NCBI RefSeq assembly: GCF_030253575.1 | Contig: NC_080557.1 | Location: 43,352,501 to 43,416,500 of the forward strand | Origin: Rhododendron vialii | Taxonomy: Eukaryota; Streptophyta; Magnoliopsida; Ericales; Ericaceae | Direction: 5' to 3' | DNA: 64,000 nucleotides | Shown here: one piece after another, positions 1 to 11,727 of the stretch | Layout: each line of letters starts with the position of its first letter | Numbering within the stretch: the first letter of the stretch is position 1 | Made by a program: the position numbers and the translations under genes | Notes under the pieces: model-generated | Databases searched by the model: none | What the model saw: the letters and a program-made list of their open reading frames with translations, nothing else | Told to the model about the DNA's origin: nothing

Positions 1-20
1 CAGCATCTCTCATTCCAGAG

Positions 21-25
<5 letters not shown>

Positions 26-69
<44 letters not shown>

Positions 70-90
70 GTATATGTATATATATATATG
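26..90. repeat. Compound microsatellite (CA)n then (TA)n
   Basis: An uninterrupted CA run passes into a TA run with scattered TATG units. The short peptides that read through it are low-complexity (IYIYIY, VCVCVC) and not genes. Confidence 0.95.
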
Positions 91-93
91 TAT

Positions 94-280
94 GAGTCCC
101 ACTATTGGTACCGACCGACGGGTACCATCCCGAAATCGTGCTGTCAGGCTCGCCGGGCCCACTCCAGCCACCGGACGGCCGATCTGAGCCATCCAAAAAT
201 TCTTTTAAAAAAATGAGGGGTCCGCGTGAAAATCAACGGCATCCGATATGTGTAGGGTGCTCGATCTAAACATCCTATTT
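94..280. mobile_element. MITE fragment, same family as 2027-2290
   Basis: It shares blocks with the unit at 2027-2290: GGGCCCACTCCAGCCACCGG, then ATCAACGGCATCCGAT and TGTGTAGG. Only one arm is seen; the other side runs into the TA microsatellite at 285-330. No coding content. Confidence 0.55.
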
Positions 281-284
281 TCGT

Positions 285-285
285 G

Positions 286-320
<35 letters not shown>

Positions 321-330
321 CCGCGGTACC
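285..330. repeat. Microsatellite (TA)n(CA)n
   Basis: TA repeat followed by CA repeat. A second short TA tract lies at 344-357. Confidence 0.9.
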
Positions 331-660
331 AATATCATTTCGCATATATATATATATGCACCATATGCCCGTCTTTTCCCCTGCCTACACAATACCAACT
401 GATGTAAAAATAGATTCCCTTTCTTCTGGTAATTATGTCATGTGGGTGCCTAGCTATGATCGATCTCAAAGTAGTAGTACTACTAGACACTAGAACATTC
501 GTTTATTCATTGGGGAACAAGAAAACCTAGCAGCTGGAAATTAATCTTCTTGTGGCTAGTCCACATGCTACCAAATGGAAACTATCAATTCAGGGTTGGC
601 CCACCATAGCAACCGTGTACCCACAACCCTCGTGAATTGAAAGCAACCTGCGGCCTGTAT
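331..660. other. Intergenic, nothing recognised
   Basis: Both strands show only short open frames with no family resemblance, and no repeat structure I can name. Confidence 0.5.
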
Positions 661-1165
661 ATAGGGCTATAGGTGAGATCAATGGTAAAAATGGTAATTC
701 TCGGACTGTTATCTTGCACGCCGTGGCCGCGAGGATCGATTCAACATGGTTTTGTAGCTTGCCGGTTTTTTGCTTCTCGCGGCCAGACCTCGTCGTGTCA
801 ACGGGAGCTTACCTTGGAGTAGTGTTCTGTGTTTGTCGTTGCGAGGTTGTGTATCAAGTCAACGGGTCTTGAACACGCCGGTGTGGCTTTATAGGATGAT
901 AGATCATAGATCTGTGCCTCAGAATTCATATGTGTTTTCTAGAGCTTGAGCTGGGTATCTTTGTAAAATTCTCTATTACAGTATCTTTTTTGCGACTTGT
1001 TTTTATGTACCGACGTTTCGCCGGCCCTGCACTTGCGCAGTAGGTGACTGTGTCTAAATTTTGGTAGTTTTGGTTCATTCCTTTATTTTGTGATGAATTA
1101 TGTAATGTCTTATGCCTTCTGAATGATATATGGTATTGACCATCTCAAAAAAATAATAATAATAT
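661..1165 (+). mobile_element. Possible 3' end of a non-LTR retroelement
   Basis: A moderately GC-rich transcript-like stretch becomes T-rich and ends in A-rich sequence (AAAAAAATAATAATAAT) near 1146-1165, like the 3' tail of a plant LINE. No reverse transcriptase frame and no clear target duplication were seen, so this rests on composition alone. Confidence 0.25.
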
Positions 1166-2026
1166 TTCCCATTCGTACAACCATAATCGGAAGAGCCTAG
1201 CATGCTTGTCCCCTCCTTATTATAATTATTACAACATAGATTTAACGTAAAGTTACTATTTTCTAATCATTAGTTATCGCTAATGATAACTTATCAGGGT
1301 TAGCTGGGGTGCAATTTGATTATTCTCATGGTCTTAAAGTTAATGATTGATTAAAATTCTAGTAGCTACATGCCCTCGTATTAGTCTAACTAATATTGTG
1401 ATGTTTTTAATTGTTATACTAGTAGATAGAATTTGAATCCATCTATTGGTGACTTTCGTAGGGAGGTGCAACCCTTAAGACTTGGTTTGGACTAAATTAA
1501 TTTTTTAATTATCATTCTAATTTCGTTTTTGTGATGTTTGTTTTACATTTTTTCCTTTTACGTTATTTATTCTTCTATATCGAGGTGGAAATCGGGGCTG
1601 CTGTAGGCGTGCTTTTCTGTAGTGGATCCTGTACTGGTGGGAGAGATTCGTTCAAACACTCTAGCCGCGAATGTTAAGATGGACAATCTGGACCTAGCCT
1701 GCAGGATGCACGACAGGGACTTGGATAAAAAAACAAAAAAAACAAAAACAGCTCACTTATTGTATATAGTAAGTCGATCCAAATTTAGACTTTTCAACAT
1801 CGTCCCTTCTACTACTATTTTTTAAACCATCCCTACCAAATCACTATCTCAAAATAAATGATGAAAACTCCATACAAGAAAACACGTACAAACCGTGAAG
1901 ATATTTGATGTTTGACGATAAAATTAACAAATGAAAATAGACCCATGTTAAAAGTAAAAGTATTGGTTTAAGCCCTTAAAAAAATTGAAAGATATACACT
2001 GTATCTATGTAGGTTAACGAGAGAGA
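1166..2026. other. Intergenic, AT-rich, no gene seen
   Basis: No conserved frame and no splice-linked exons. The only open frames are 60-70 codons and low-complexity. Confidence 0.5.
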
Positions 2027-2290
2027 CTACAGTTCCTGACCGAATTTCCGACGCCGCGCCGGGCCCACTCCGGCCACCGGACGGCTGATCGGAGTTGACC
2101 AAAAATTTAAAAAAAAAAAACCGAGTGGGTTCACGTGGGAATCAACGGCATCCGATGTGTATAGGTGGCTGATTCAAACATTCCATCTTTTTTTACTTTT
2201 TGATCGGCTCCGATCAGCCGTCTGGTTGTCGGAGTGAACCCGGCGTGGCGTTGGAAATTCGGTCGGAACCCCCGGTCGGGATGCTTAGAC
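2027..2290. mobile_element. Foldback MITE with about 60-bp terminal inverted repeats
   Basis: The left arm (CCGAATTTCCGACGCC ... CCGGACGGCTGATCGG) is matched, inverted and imperfectly, by the right arm (CCGATCAGCCGTCTGG ... GGAAATTCGG). The centre is AT-rich. It has no coding capacity, as expected for a non-autonomous DNA transposon. The family recurs at 94-280. Confidence 0.75.
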
Positions 2291-2530
2291 TTTCTGGTAG
2301 GGTAGGTTAACTGTGATTCTGTGACTGTTAATCGCCGAGGGTTTAGTGCTCGCCTAGTCGCCTCTAATTATGGGCCGTCGCCATCGGTGGCTGCCCATTT
2401 CAGTTGATTAGCGCACAATGGCTTACAGCTCCCGACGTGATTTTGCTTTCGTTTTGGGCCGTTGATTCCACACCGCCAACAAGATTTTTTACTTTTTGTA
2501 ACTTCTTTTGTCCTTGGATAGTGTACTTAA

Positions 2531-3052
2531 ACCTCGTTCGGCTAAATAAGTAAATTGATTTTTTAAATTTTATTAAAAAAAATTATATTTGTTAGTTTTT
2601 TATCAATTTTTTTTGGAGATTATTGCATTGTCGTGAGAAAAGAATCTAAAAAGTAAAAAATTACGATCGAAACCTAATTTTTTTGAATAAAGACAAAAAT
2701 AAGTCTTTAAGCCATTTGAGTTTTGTTCACCCTCCACTTAAGAGGATGAACATTACCCACCTTCCTATTAGTTGAAATGATGTGGGTTCTACCACAAAGT
2801 AATGTCATACTTACCAAAAAGTGTATTACATGGTAAGCATGACATCATTTTGTGGTGGTATCCACACCATTTCAACCAATATAAGGGAGGATAATGTTCA
2901 CCATCTTTTAAGGAGGGTGAACAAAATTGCACTCCTCTCGTTATGACGATGCAATAATCCCCAAAAGATTGACTAAAAACTAGCAAATACGAAAAAAAAT
3001 TGAATAATGACAAAAAAATAAGCTAATTGACTTATTTAGTTAAACGGGGTGT
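2531..3052. mobile_element. MITE family A copy 1, split by a nested MITE
   Basis: It starts with a TTCGGCTAAATAAGT block and ends with the inverse TTATTTAGTTAAACG. It contains the hallmark GAATCTAAAAAGTAAAAAAT and TTTTTTTGAATAAAGAC blocks seen again at 22868-23268 and 42462-42728. The family A sequence is interrupted by the palindromic element at 2717-2933, which must be younger. Confidence 0.7.
2717..2933. mobile_element. Palindromic MITE nested in MITE family A
   Basis: The arms are near-complete inverted copies: GTTTTGTTCACCCTCC on the left and GGAGGGTGAACAAAAT on the right, with TTGAAATGATGTGG facing CCACACCATTTCAA inside. It interrupts the family A block between 2716 and 2934. Confidence 0.75.
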
Positions 3053-3079
3053 ATAACTCCAATTTTAGAAAAAACAATT

Positions 3080-3355
3080 ATATCCACAGGAGTTGGCTTG
3101 GTGGTTAGAGCTTGAGAAGTTCACTCTCATCTAAGGTTTTAGGTTTGGATTGATACCACAAGGGTCCGGCTAAATACAACTGCGAATTTACTACATGTAG
3201 CTAATTCATAAAGAGGAATTCAAAAATTTTCTATTATGAATTGACTACATATAGTAAATTCGCAATTGTATTTAACAGCACCCTACCACAATTTACATGG
3301 TGGGTCGGGACGGTGGTTGCTTTGAGTCATTTGAGGTTTACTCTGCATAGGGGAA
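3080..3355 (+). mobile_element. SINE-like unit interrupted by a small foldback element
   Basis: TGGCTTGGTGGTTAGAG resembles a pol III A box, and about 45 bp on GGTTTGGATTGATACC resembles a B box. Positions 3168-3284 are a separate inverted repeat (GCGAATTTACTACATG against CATATAGTAAATTCGC) that seems inserted into the SINE body. Confidence 0.5.
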
Positions 3356-3361
3356 AATTAT

Positions 3362-3494
3362 ATTATGCCCCAAGGGCATGGCCACGTGGTGCCCCCAGGG
3401 CTTTCTGCACCACACATTTCAGTGGCCCACACTGAAATGTGTGGTGCAAAAAGCTCTGGGGCACCACGTGGCTATGCCCGGGGGCATGGAATAA
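3362..3494. repeat. Hairpin-forming inverted repeat, about 62-bp arms
   Basis: Arms of about 62 bp (TGGCCACGTGGTGCCCC against GGGGCACCACGTGGC; GCACCACACATTTCAGTG against CACTGAAATGTGTGGTGC) with a loop of about 5 bp and only a few mismatches. It may be a short MITE or a source of hairpin RNA. The open frame through it is incidental. Confidence 0.8.
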
Positions 3495-3696
3495 TCTAGG
3501 TGAGTCCAATTAGTGGTTTTTCTATGGGGTGGTCATTCATCACCCGCTCCCCAAAAAAAAAAAAAAAAAACATCAATAAGTTGGACATGGTATTGTCAGG
3601 CCCATTTTCACTTTTCAGGTCCTTCCTGGCTCGTTTTGGTAAACGTTCACTATTTAGATATCATCAAGAGTTATAGGCGTGTTAAAGAATAAATAT

Positions 3697-3977
3697 CATG
3701 CTCCATCCGTTCATTTTTTAAAGTCCAATATTCTTTTTTGAATTGTACTTTAATAAATATCAATTTTATAAAGTTAGTAAGTGAAAGTTAATATAATTTT
3801 CATTTTGCCCCTTAAAGTAGATTCCATTTTGAAAAGTTAGTGAGTAAAAGTATAATGATGATGTCTTCATAGAGAGTAAGTTGAGATAAAAGTTGATTTA
3901 AAAGGTGTAATGATGATGTTTTCTTAATAAGTTGGAGTTACGAAGCGGGACACTTAATAAGGGACGGAGGGAGTACT
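3697..3977. mobile_element. Stowaway-like MITE
   Basis: The ends CTCCATCCGTTC and GGGACGGAGGGAGTA are the inverted termini typical of Stowaway (Tc1/mariner-derived) MITEs, with TA at the border. The interior is AT-rich and non-coding. Confidence 0.7.
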
Positions 3978-4930
3978 ATTTATTGGATAACACATCTATT
4001 TTGGAAAAATAATTAATTTTTATTTCTTCTTCAGTGATTTTTCCATAATTTTTATTTGTTAAATTCTCCTTGTGGAGACAAATTAAAAAAATAAATTATT
4101 TTAACAAAGAACTTAAAAAATACTAGTACTAGTATAGATTTAAAAAGAAAAAAGAAAAGAAAAGAAAAGAAAGAAGAAACAATCCAAAAATGACTTAAAA
4201 AAGAGAGAGAAACTGAGGCGGTGAAAACACATGGCACTGACTGGCTGCCTGAAGGAAACAGCTGTTCCTAAACACAGTCCGCGTTAAACTCCTCAACCAA
4301 TTTCTCAGAAACCCGCTCACCAATTGCCTTTTGACTCGGGTCTAATACTAATTTACATACAACTTGCCAAAACCCTCGTTTACCAAACACACCCCAGTTT
4401 CGCTAAGATTTTTTTTTTAAGTATATTTATTTTGTACTTAACGAGACATGTTATTTTTTCACAATACATCAATGTTTTAAAAGCCGTTTGGCGCTACTCG
4501 AGCGGCCGACTACCTTCGAGCGATTAATAAGATTAATCGATGCATATTAGTTAGTAATCTGCGACTAATTGTTAGTGGAATTTAATCGAATAAGTCCCAC
4601 TAGCGCAATTAATCACCGATTAATTCTTTATTTTAAAATACTGACTTTAATTCAAAAAACTTATTTAAAAAATAAACATTTAAATATTTTTCTTAGCAGA
4701 ACGGACCTTTGCTGTCTTCCCGGTATCTATACAAGTACAGATTCCAAACTCACCGCTACTGCTACTGCATTCTACTCGTGTATATATATAAAGACCTCAG
4801 AATTTGCCTCTAGTTCCAGTGAATTAGGACCAAAACTTCACTCCCAGAAAAAAAAAAAAAAAAAATCACCTTCCCCTGAATCTTCCTCGGATTTCACTGG
4901 ACCACTGGCCGGCTTCAAGAACTACTACTA
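3978..4930. other. Intergenic upstream of the TPR gene
   Basis: AT-rich, with short purine and pyrimidine runs. A 122-codon frame at 4569-4937 is low-complexity (K and S runs) and matches nothing. The last 100 bp may hold the promoter and untranslated leader of the next gene: a possible 5' UTR donor AAGTAAGC at about 4930-4937 pairs with an acceptor TTGCAG at about 5299. Confidence 0.4.
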
Positions 4931-5426
4931 TAAGTAAGCGCGCACACATTCTCTCCGCTCTCATCAAAAACCCACTTCTTTCGGCTTCGGGATCTCTGTT
5001 CCCAGCATCGGTTACGGGCCACATGATTTTTTCCTGGAACTTCGATTCTCCGATCCGATTTTCGTGGTGAGAAAATAGTGCGTGGAATCATCACGGCCAC
5101 GAGCCCTTTCAGTTTTAACCCCACTTGACTCGAACTGCTTTCGATTTCCCCCATTTCGAGCTTCAGATTTCCCCACTTCTCTCATCTTTTCCTAGCAAAA
5201 ATTAGGATTTACATTTCCCTTCTCTTAGGATTACACTGAGTTATACATATATCTGCAGAGCATGTTCCTGATTATGTAATTGTTCTATTCAATTGCAGGT
5301 CAGATACGAAAGGCCCCCGGATTTCCGTTTCTTTTGAGGGACTTTGATTCTGTTCTTTAAATCTATCTGCCTTTTGGTTTTCTAGTTCGTGTTTTTTTTT
5401 TTTTGATCGGTGAGAGTGAGGAAAAA

Positions 5427-7723
5427 ATGGGAGTGAAAGTTGTTAGGGCCACTTTACAATGGTCTCAGCCCTCCCTTCCTCATTCTCCTTCCTCCCCTCA
5501 AACCCTAGCTCCCACATTCTCATCCCCTTCCCTCAAGCGAAGTTGTTCCAGCGACGGAGCTCTTGCAATCCGATGTTTTCAGAAGCTAGACCAATCGCCC
5601 CTGTTTGGAACGGAGATTTACACGTCTCGATCTTGTGTTCGCCCGAATCCGAGACGTCGAACTATCCGACGAGCTACCAGTGCCGGATTTGACTCGTTTT
5701 CGGATGAAGAGTTCTCGAAAAAGATTCAAGAATTGGCCACGAGATTCCAAGTATCCGACGATGAAAACGATAGCCGGACCACTGAATCGTCTGTTTCTTC
5801 TACAAAAGCCTATAGTGGTATCGAAATCGCAGAGAATCAGAGACTGTTTGAACCGCCTGATTGGCCGGGGAGCATGGAGTGGAAGGCGAACAGCGTGGAA
5901 CTACCGGTCTCGCTTCGGATGATAAAGAGGAAGAAGCAATGCCAAGAAGGGCTGAGAGGATCAGGGGATTACTCCGCGTGTTGCTCTGTCAACAAGGCTT
6001 TTTCCTCGATGGTTTTCATAATACGAGAGCTCCATAGCTTCACCCTGCAAATGAGCGAAAGGCTTTCGTGCGTACAAGACCTGCAGGGGGTTCTGGCACG
6101 CGTGCAGAGCGAAATCCACGCTTCGTTCGTGTGGCTGTTCCAGCAGGTTTTCTCGCACACGCCGACTCTCATGGTGTACATGATGATCTTACTGGCGAAT
6201 TACAGTGTGTATTCGATGAGCGGCAATGTCGCCATTGCTGCACCGGTCCCGCTAACATCTCATGCTGCTACGATGGAGTCCGTTTCGGTTTACGAAGATT
6301 CTAGTCATCATAAGCAGCAAAAGTTTGATTCTTCTAAAATCAAAACGTTTTCAATTTCGTCTTCCAGTGGAAAGACGACCTCAATCGGAGCAAACGACGG
6401 TGGAGGAGGGAAATTCCGGCCAACTGCGAGTAATACAGATGGTGAGGGGCGTTTTGATGACTCAACTTTATTGAACTATCATCGTACTGTACTTCCCGAG
6501 ACGACGACGGAGGGGGAATCGGTATCGGGACAAGTGACGAGTGAAGAGGAGTTGGGAGTATGGCATTCGATAGTGGAAGAAGCAGCGAGGATGCAGGGGG
6601 AGTTGAGGGACGAGTCATTGGATCACGAAACGATGCAGAGGTTCGTTTCACCGGTGACGGCGAAGACAGAAGCGGATGAGTATGCGGAGTACGTGAGAAC
6701 AGAGACGTTGTATCAAAAGGGATTGGATGAAGACCCCAATAACCCTCTTCTTCTTGCCAATTACGCCCAGTTCCTCTACCTCGTCGTGAACGACTACGAT
6801 GGGTACGATTTTTTGATCCAGATTTCTTTCAGTCTTTGTCAATTGCATTGTTGTTTGTTTCAATTTCAATTCACATGGTTCTGGCTTCCACGCAAATGGG
6901 GAGCAGTGTGTCAACTTAGACCTCTTCTTGAAGGGATCCGGGTGCTGTAGTGCACCGGCATTGCAGCCGTCCAAAAGGGTTATTTAACGATTCAAATAAA
7001 AAACAAACTCTCTTTCCTGGAGGAGTTTTTTTAATCTGGACCGTTTGAATGATGAGATCGACGGTTGCACATCGCACTACACAGGGTGCACTACATCACC
7101 CCCGGATCCCTTCTTGAAGACATGTTTAGAACTTTGATGTTATGTGTAGATTTTCATATTCTTAAAAATAACACCAATACCATAGTTGGTGAACATATTC
7201 GAGTACTTGAACTAATTCAGGATCTTATTTAGGAAAAACATTCCTAATACATTTGTCATTGTCAAAGTTAAGTTTTTCTTCTTGTAAGTAAGCCTGGAGC
7301 CAAAGTGTCGTTTGGCTTTTAATAGGAGAAAGGTTGAATCTTTTGATGGGGAATATGTGGTGTAGTTTTTTAGTTTCCTCTATCAGCTATAACTGTGGAG
7401 TGTGTTTTCTTCAAAGTGCACTCTCTTGTGATATTTTCTGTTCTAAAATTGGTTCGGGTTGTTTTGTTTATTGGAACAGTGCTGAGGAGTACTTCAAGAG
7501 AGCGGTTAAGGTGGAGCCGCCGGATGCGGAGGCGTTGAGCAAGTACGCTAGCTTCCTGTGGCAAGCAAGGAAGGATCTGTGGGCGGCGGAGGAGACGTAT
7601 CTAGAGGCCATCGCGGCTGACTCCGGCAACTCCTACTACGCGGCTAACTATGCTCACTTCCTGTGGAGTACCGGCGGCGAAGACACATGCTTCCCTTTAG
7701 ACAACAACACGAACAAGGCTTGA
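5427..7723 (+). CDS. TPR-like superfamily protein, two exons
   Basis: Exons 5427-6802 and 7480-7723 join in phase (GG|T, intron GT...AG) to give 539 residues. I chose ATG 5427 because it starts a plant-like MGVKVVRATLQW and no ATG precedes it in frame. The N-terminal half is serine- and basic-rich, and a hydrophobic stretch (MVYMMILLANYSVYSM) lies near residues 250-270. The conserved C-terminus spans the splice: YAEYVRTETLYQKGLDEDP, NNPLLLANYAQFLYLVVNDY, then FKRAVKVEPPDAEALSKYASFLW and WAAEETYLEAIAAD, ending NYAHFLWSTGGEDTCFPLD. These are TPR-like helical hairpins with a regular YA-FLW pattern, as in a plant-specific TPR-like family of unknown biochemical role. The first exon, if unspliced, would read through to 6950, so intron retention would truncate the repeats. 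The neighbour downstream is CDC6. Confidence 0.88.
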
Positions 7724-8319
7724 ATCCCAAAAATAACCAAAGATGACTGCAGAAGAAGAAAAAATGCGTTATGGGGCACAGTTTCTTTTAGTTTGTCATT
7801 ACAATGCAAGTCCAGTCACACGATCAGGCCCCGTCAAAGATACAGTTTGCTTGACCTTGTTCTGTAGGATTAGGTTTTCTTTGAGTTGCTATGCGTGGCG
7901 GAAAGATAAATAACCACAAAATCTTGGTCACCCACCTTCATTGCCTACCGTGTGTTTATTTAATCATCAATGAAGTATAACAATTGCAAAGGAAAATAAG
8001 AAAGAGAATTTTTTTTTGGGTACTTCGGGATATGATTTTTCTTTTTCTTGTCTCGCCTTGAATCACCTACTTTCTTTTTTTCCTTCTCTCTGGGGCGGTA
8101 AACAAGTCGAGTTCGAGCCTTAACAAGTCGAATTTAGTCATTTACTAAACGAGACTCGGAAACAAGCCGAAAACTCAAATTTGAGCTTGCAAGATGCTCG
8201 GTCCGTTTACAACCTTACCTCTCTCTTCAAGATTTGTAGTTTTTCAATAAATTTTGGGTGGAGACTTGAGACTGTTGTAATTGTACACGCGTACGTGTAC
8301 TCAACATGCAATATTTGTT
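7724..8319. other. 3' flank of the TPR gene, no gene seen
   Basis: Contains the probable 3' UTR. Around 8105-8215, repeated CAAGTCGA/GAGCTTG-type words resemble the edge repeat at 63361-63990. Confidence 0.4.
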
Positions 8320-8573
8320 ACTCCCTCTGTTCCAAATTGAGAGTCTCTTTTGAGGATTTCAACTATTTAAGGGAACATGCAACGATTACACCTACAATGC
8401 CTATCATTTTCACCATTACCCTTATATTCTACCTATTTTAAACACTTATATTCACCTATGAGACACATTTGAAAAATCATCAAATTTTTTTTCTTCCATT
8501 TTTTGGAAAAAGACTATCATTTTGGAACAATCCAAAATAGAATAATGGACTCTTAATTTGAAATAGATGGAGT
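8320..8573. mobile_element. Stowaway-like MITE
   Basis: Left end TACTCCCTCTGTTCC and right end GAAATAGATGGAGTAC are imperfect inverted termini with TA at the edge. The interior is AT-rich. Confidence 0.65.
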
Positions 8574-8730
8574 ACGAAATAGCTACTAGGTACTAAAGAA
8601 AAGAGACGTGGATAGCAAAACCATCTTTAATCTAATACGGACAACGTAACACGTACGTACGTAATCTCTTGGAGTTAGGTCGCAATAAAGTGCAGTAATT
8701 AATTTCTTGTAAATTTCTTAGTTTTAGCTA

Positions 8731-8790
8731 TCGTGGATGACTTGCTTTTGACTGGAACTGAAGAGAGAATTAGTTGAGGTACACGTAAAT
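8731..8790 (+). mobile_element. Scrap of Copia reverse transcriptase (fossil)
   Basis: A short translation containing VDDLLLTGTEER matches the catalytic-motif region of Ty1/Copia reverse transcriptase. No LTRs or other domains were recognised around it, so it is a tiny remnant. Confidence 0.45.
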
Positions 8791-9047
8791 TGGCCTAGAC
8801 ACTCCTGATCGTCGAACCAAAAAAAATACATGTAAGTACGAAATCAACTAGTATGATATATTAAGGTCGTACTTGTGCATCACGTGTATGTACCATCTTA
8901 TATAACTCAATAAAACAAAATACATAGAAACTGAAGATGTACTGAACAGGTCCCTAGTAATACTTAGCTACGCTAAGCGGGGCGACACATTTAACGTACT
9001 CCAATTGTGGTCAGTGGTCACGATGATATCTCCAGGGACTGGGGGGC

Positions 9048-9531
9048 CTGTGGTGACCCAAGTCACCACGGGTTGTAGTGACTCAAAACGTCACCGTTAT
9101 CGTTTTGGGGCTGTAAGGAAAAAGACAAAAGGATCCGTTTGGTGGAAAGCCAAGTAAAAAAATTAAGTACTCTAATTTTTAATTCGTTTGAATCAGTACG
9201 AAGATCTTATTTTTTTAATCATTTTATTCTAAAAGGTTATAATTAATTTTTGACTCTAATGCTTTCGTTAGTTAGCCCTAAGAGATATTTAATTCTACGA
9301 ACTTTCTTAAGGCTAACTAACAAGAGTTTTAGAGTCAAAAATTAATTATGGTTCTTTAAGATAAAATGATCAAGATCTTCGCACTGATTCAAGTAAATTA
9401 AAAATTATAGCACATAACTTTTTTTTGCTTAAATTTCCACCAAACAGGACATTTTGTCTTTTCCCTTGCAGCCTCAAAACGCCAAGGGTGACATTTTGAG
9501 TCACTGTAACCCTGTGGTGACCCAAGTCATA
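9048..9531. mobile_element. Long foldback MITE, about 485 bp
   Basis: The two halves are inverted copies along most of their length: GTGACCCAAGTCACCAC and GTGACTCAAAACGTCACC face TGACATTTTGAGTCAC and GTGGTGACCCAAGTCA. Internally AGTCAAAAATTAATTA and CTAACTAAC recur inverted. Each arm is roughly 190 bp, with a small unpaired centre near 9290. Non-coding. Confidence 0.8.
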
Positions 9532-10320
9532 AAGATTATCTCAATTCCTAGCCAGCTCTATCTTTGTTTGGTCCCCTGTCTCTCTAAGTGATAGGAGTAG
9601 AATTTTGGAGGCCCTGTCTAGACTCTAGATCAGCTTGATTGGATTGGGTAAAGGGAATAACCCAATTACAAGCAGGAAAAACGTGGGGAAGGGATTTCAG
9701 TCACATGGGTTGGCTCCAACTCCAAGATCGGACAGGGACAAATAGACACCGATGCCGCGCTAATCGATCTCCTTATCTTCTCATCTACATACTTTCCTGG
9801 CTTCTTCTCCAACCAGAAAAATATCACCCATACCATAGATCTATCATAGAACAACCATATATACATCTCTCTCAAATTAGTTTTCTCGTCTTCGTATCGT
9901 AAGCAGGATAATGATTTGGTTTGGTCTCGCTGCCGCACATGACTATTTTTTTATTTTTTAATAGGCAAAATTAATTCCATTCATCCCGAAGCTGCTGCAC
10001 TGCCCGCACATGACTTCAAGAGTAGTTATTACAGTATGATATTACCGAGAAAGTGCTCATCTCTCAAGGAAAAGAAAAAGCTCTTCGCTCATTTCCGGTT
10101 AATTCGTTGAATGAAGCTAGTTGGTTATTTAGCTGGAGTATATAATGTTTGTTCACAGTTGGAACCGAACAAGACATGCCCTCGTTTCTGCTATACAGTA
10201 GTTTCTGTTAAATAGATGCTTCATCCCTTCATCCATTTGAATGCCAAAATTTGGGGGAAAATAAGAAAATTATGCTACCCATGAACAAATAAAGAACATC
10301 AACCTTTCGTAAACCGCCTT
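9532..10320. other. Intergenic, no gene recognised
   Basis: Frames at 9639-9938 on both strands are 87-90 codons without family resemblance. No repeat boundaries were found. Confidence 0.45.
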
Positions 10321-10423
10321 TTTCACTCGCCGTTACTCGGGAAATCTTTGCAAGTTTTTCTCCCCTCCACTTATTGATATGCTTAAGCTCATCAGGTAAT
10401 TCCGCCTCATGACTTGGTGTCGC
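10321..10423 (-). pseudogene. Degenerate fragment of nuclear 25S rDNA 5' end
   Basis: The plus strand reads TCACTCGCCGTTACT, then CCTCCACTTATTGATATGC, TTAAGCTCATCAGGTAAT, CCGCCTCATGACTTGG and GTCGC. This is the reverse complement of the conserved 5' end of plant 25S rRNA, including the site of the universal ITS4 primer, with scattered substitutions. Order and spacing match rDNA over about 100 bp. The sequence beyond 10424, where ITS2 would lie, was not matched. It is a dispersed rDNA scrap and not a working rRNA gene. Confidence 0.8.
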
Positions 10424-10638
10424 AATTAATGAGGTACTGTAGTTAACGTGCATTGGCACGTGCCAAGGCTGGCGCACGCACGACACAACAACGGCATGTC
10501 ATCGGGTTAGGCAAGACATGCATGTCACGATATGTGCTAAACAAGGCATGGCATGATAAGTGCATGAAAAGGGGCTAGCTAGGCAACGCACAACACGTGT
10601 CATCGGGCTGTGCACTGATATTTTCTTATAGAATGATT

Positions 10639-10787
10639 TTTGCACGGGAAAATGAAGGCCTAAGACGTGTTTTGATAATTAATACCCGCCAAGGATAAAC
10701 TAAGAACATTTGTTAATGCTGAAAATATCCTTGGCATATATTAATTATCAAAACACGTCATTGACCGTCATTTTCCCTTTTTGCACT
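10639..10787. repeat. Hairpin-forming inverted repeat, about 60-bp arms
   Basis: GACGTGTTTTGATAATTAAT ... GCCAAGGATA is mirrored by TATCCTTGGC ... ATTAATTATCAAAACACGTC, with outer blocks GGGAAAATGA and TCATTTTCCC. The loop is about 25 bp. Probably a small MITE. Confidence 0.75.
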
Positions 10788-10966
10788 CGGTAATTCCATT
10801 AGTCCAATGGATAAGAAACCACGAAGTACATATGGTGCCTACGTATCTAAATCCACTTCTGTTCCCTTTCCACCCTTTGTTTCAAAAATACGTAAATAAA
10901 TAACAACTGAAAAGGCGGAATGGACTAAGAACTTTAGGGTAATTTGAAGAGTGAAAATATCCACTT

Positions 10967-11105
10967 AGCCCAGTGGTCCTAGCCCTTTCATTTCGACTTG
11001 CAAGTGGTATGTGGTCACTTTGAGTTACCTCCGTAGTTGTAGCGGGGGCAACGGTGATTCAATACCAACGAGAGTCCGAGCATATATGTGTGGCCATGTC
11101 GATAC
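10967..11105 (+). mobile_element. SINE-like unit
   Basis: TTAGCCCAGTGGTCCTAGC resembles a pol III A box, and GGTGATTCAATACCAACG about 85 bp on resembles a B box. The 3' end is not defined. Confidence 0.4.
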
Positions 11106-11178
11106 AATGATCAATCGGGCCCTGTTTTCCCGAGCTCACCATCTACATCCGTCAAAAAACTGGCAAACAATGAATTAA

Positions 11179-11517
11179 GAGCATCCGCATTTGTCTCGTT
11201 ACTTCCCCTCTCTACTCTAAACTAAAGAGCCAGACCCCAAAAAAACCCCCAAAACTCAGCTTTATCAGCCTCGTGGGATTAACCTGAGAAGTAGCTCGAG
11301 CTACAGTTACTCGTTGAAACACACGAGGAACTGTTCACTCGTTTCCTTTCTCCTGCCCATCTGCACTTTCAACTGGCGCCAAAATGGAACATATAGCCAC
11401 AAGTGAGAGTCATTCTCTCTCCCTCATCAGCTCTCACAATAAATCCATCTCTGGTAAAGTGGTTTGGGGATTGTTTGCTGGTTTTTTGGGGTTGATCGGA
11501 GGGAATGATTTTGCTGG

Positions 11518-11554
<37 letters not shown>

Positions 11555-11682
11555 GGTCGGTGGTTTGGGGTTTTATTTGCTGTTTTTTTTTTGGGTTGAT
11601 CGGAGGGGTGATTTTGCTGGAGAGAGGGGGTTCGGTCGTTTGGGATTTTGTTTGCAGCTGGTTTCTTGGGTTGGAAAGAGAG

Positions 11683-11727
<45 letters not shown>

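Noticed and set aside
4569-4937. 122-codon frame
   Set aside because: Low-complexity, includes an A run read as lysines, no splice context or homology.
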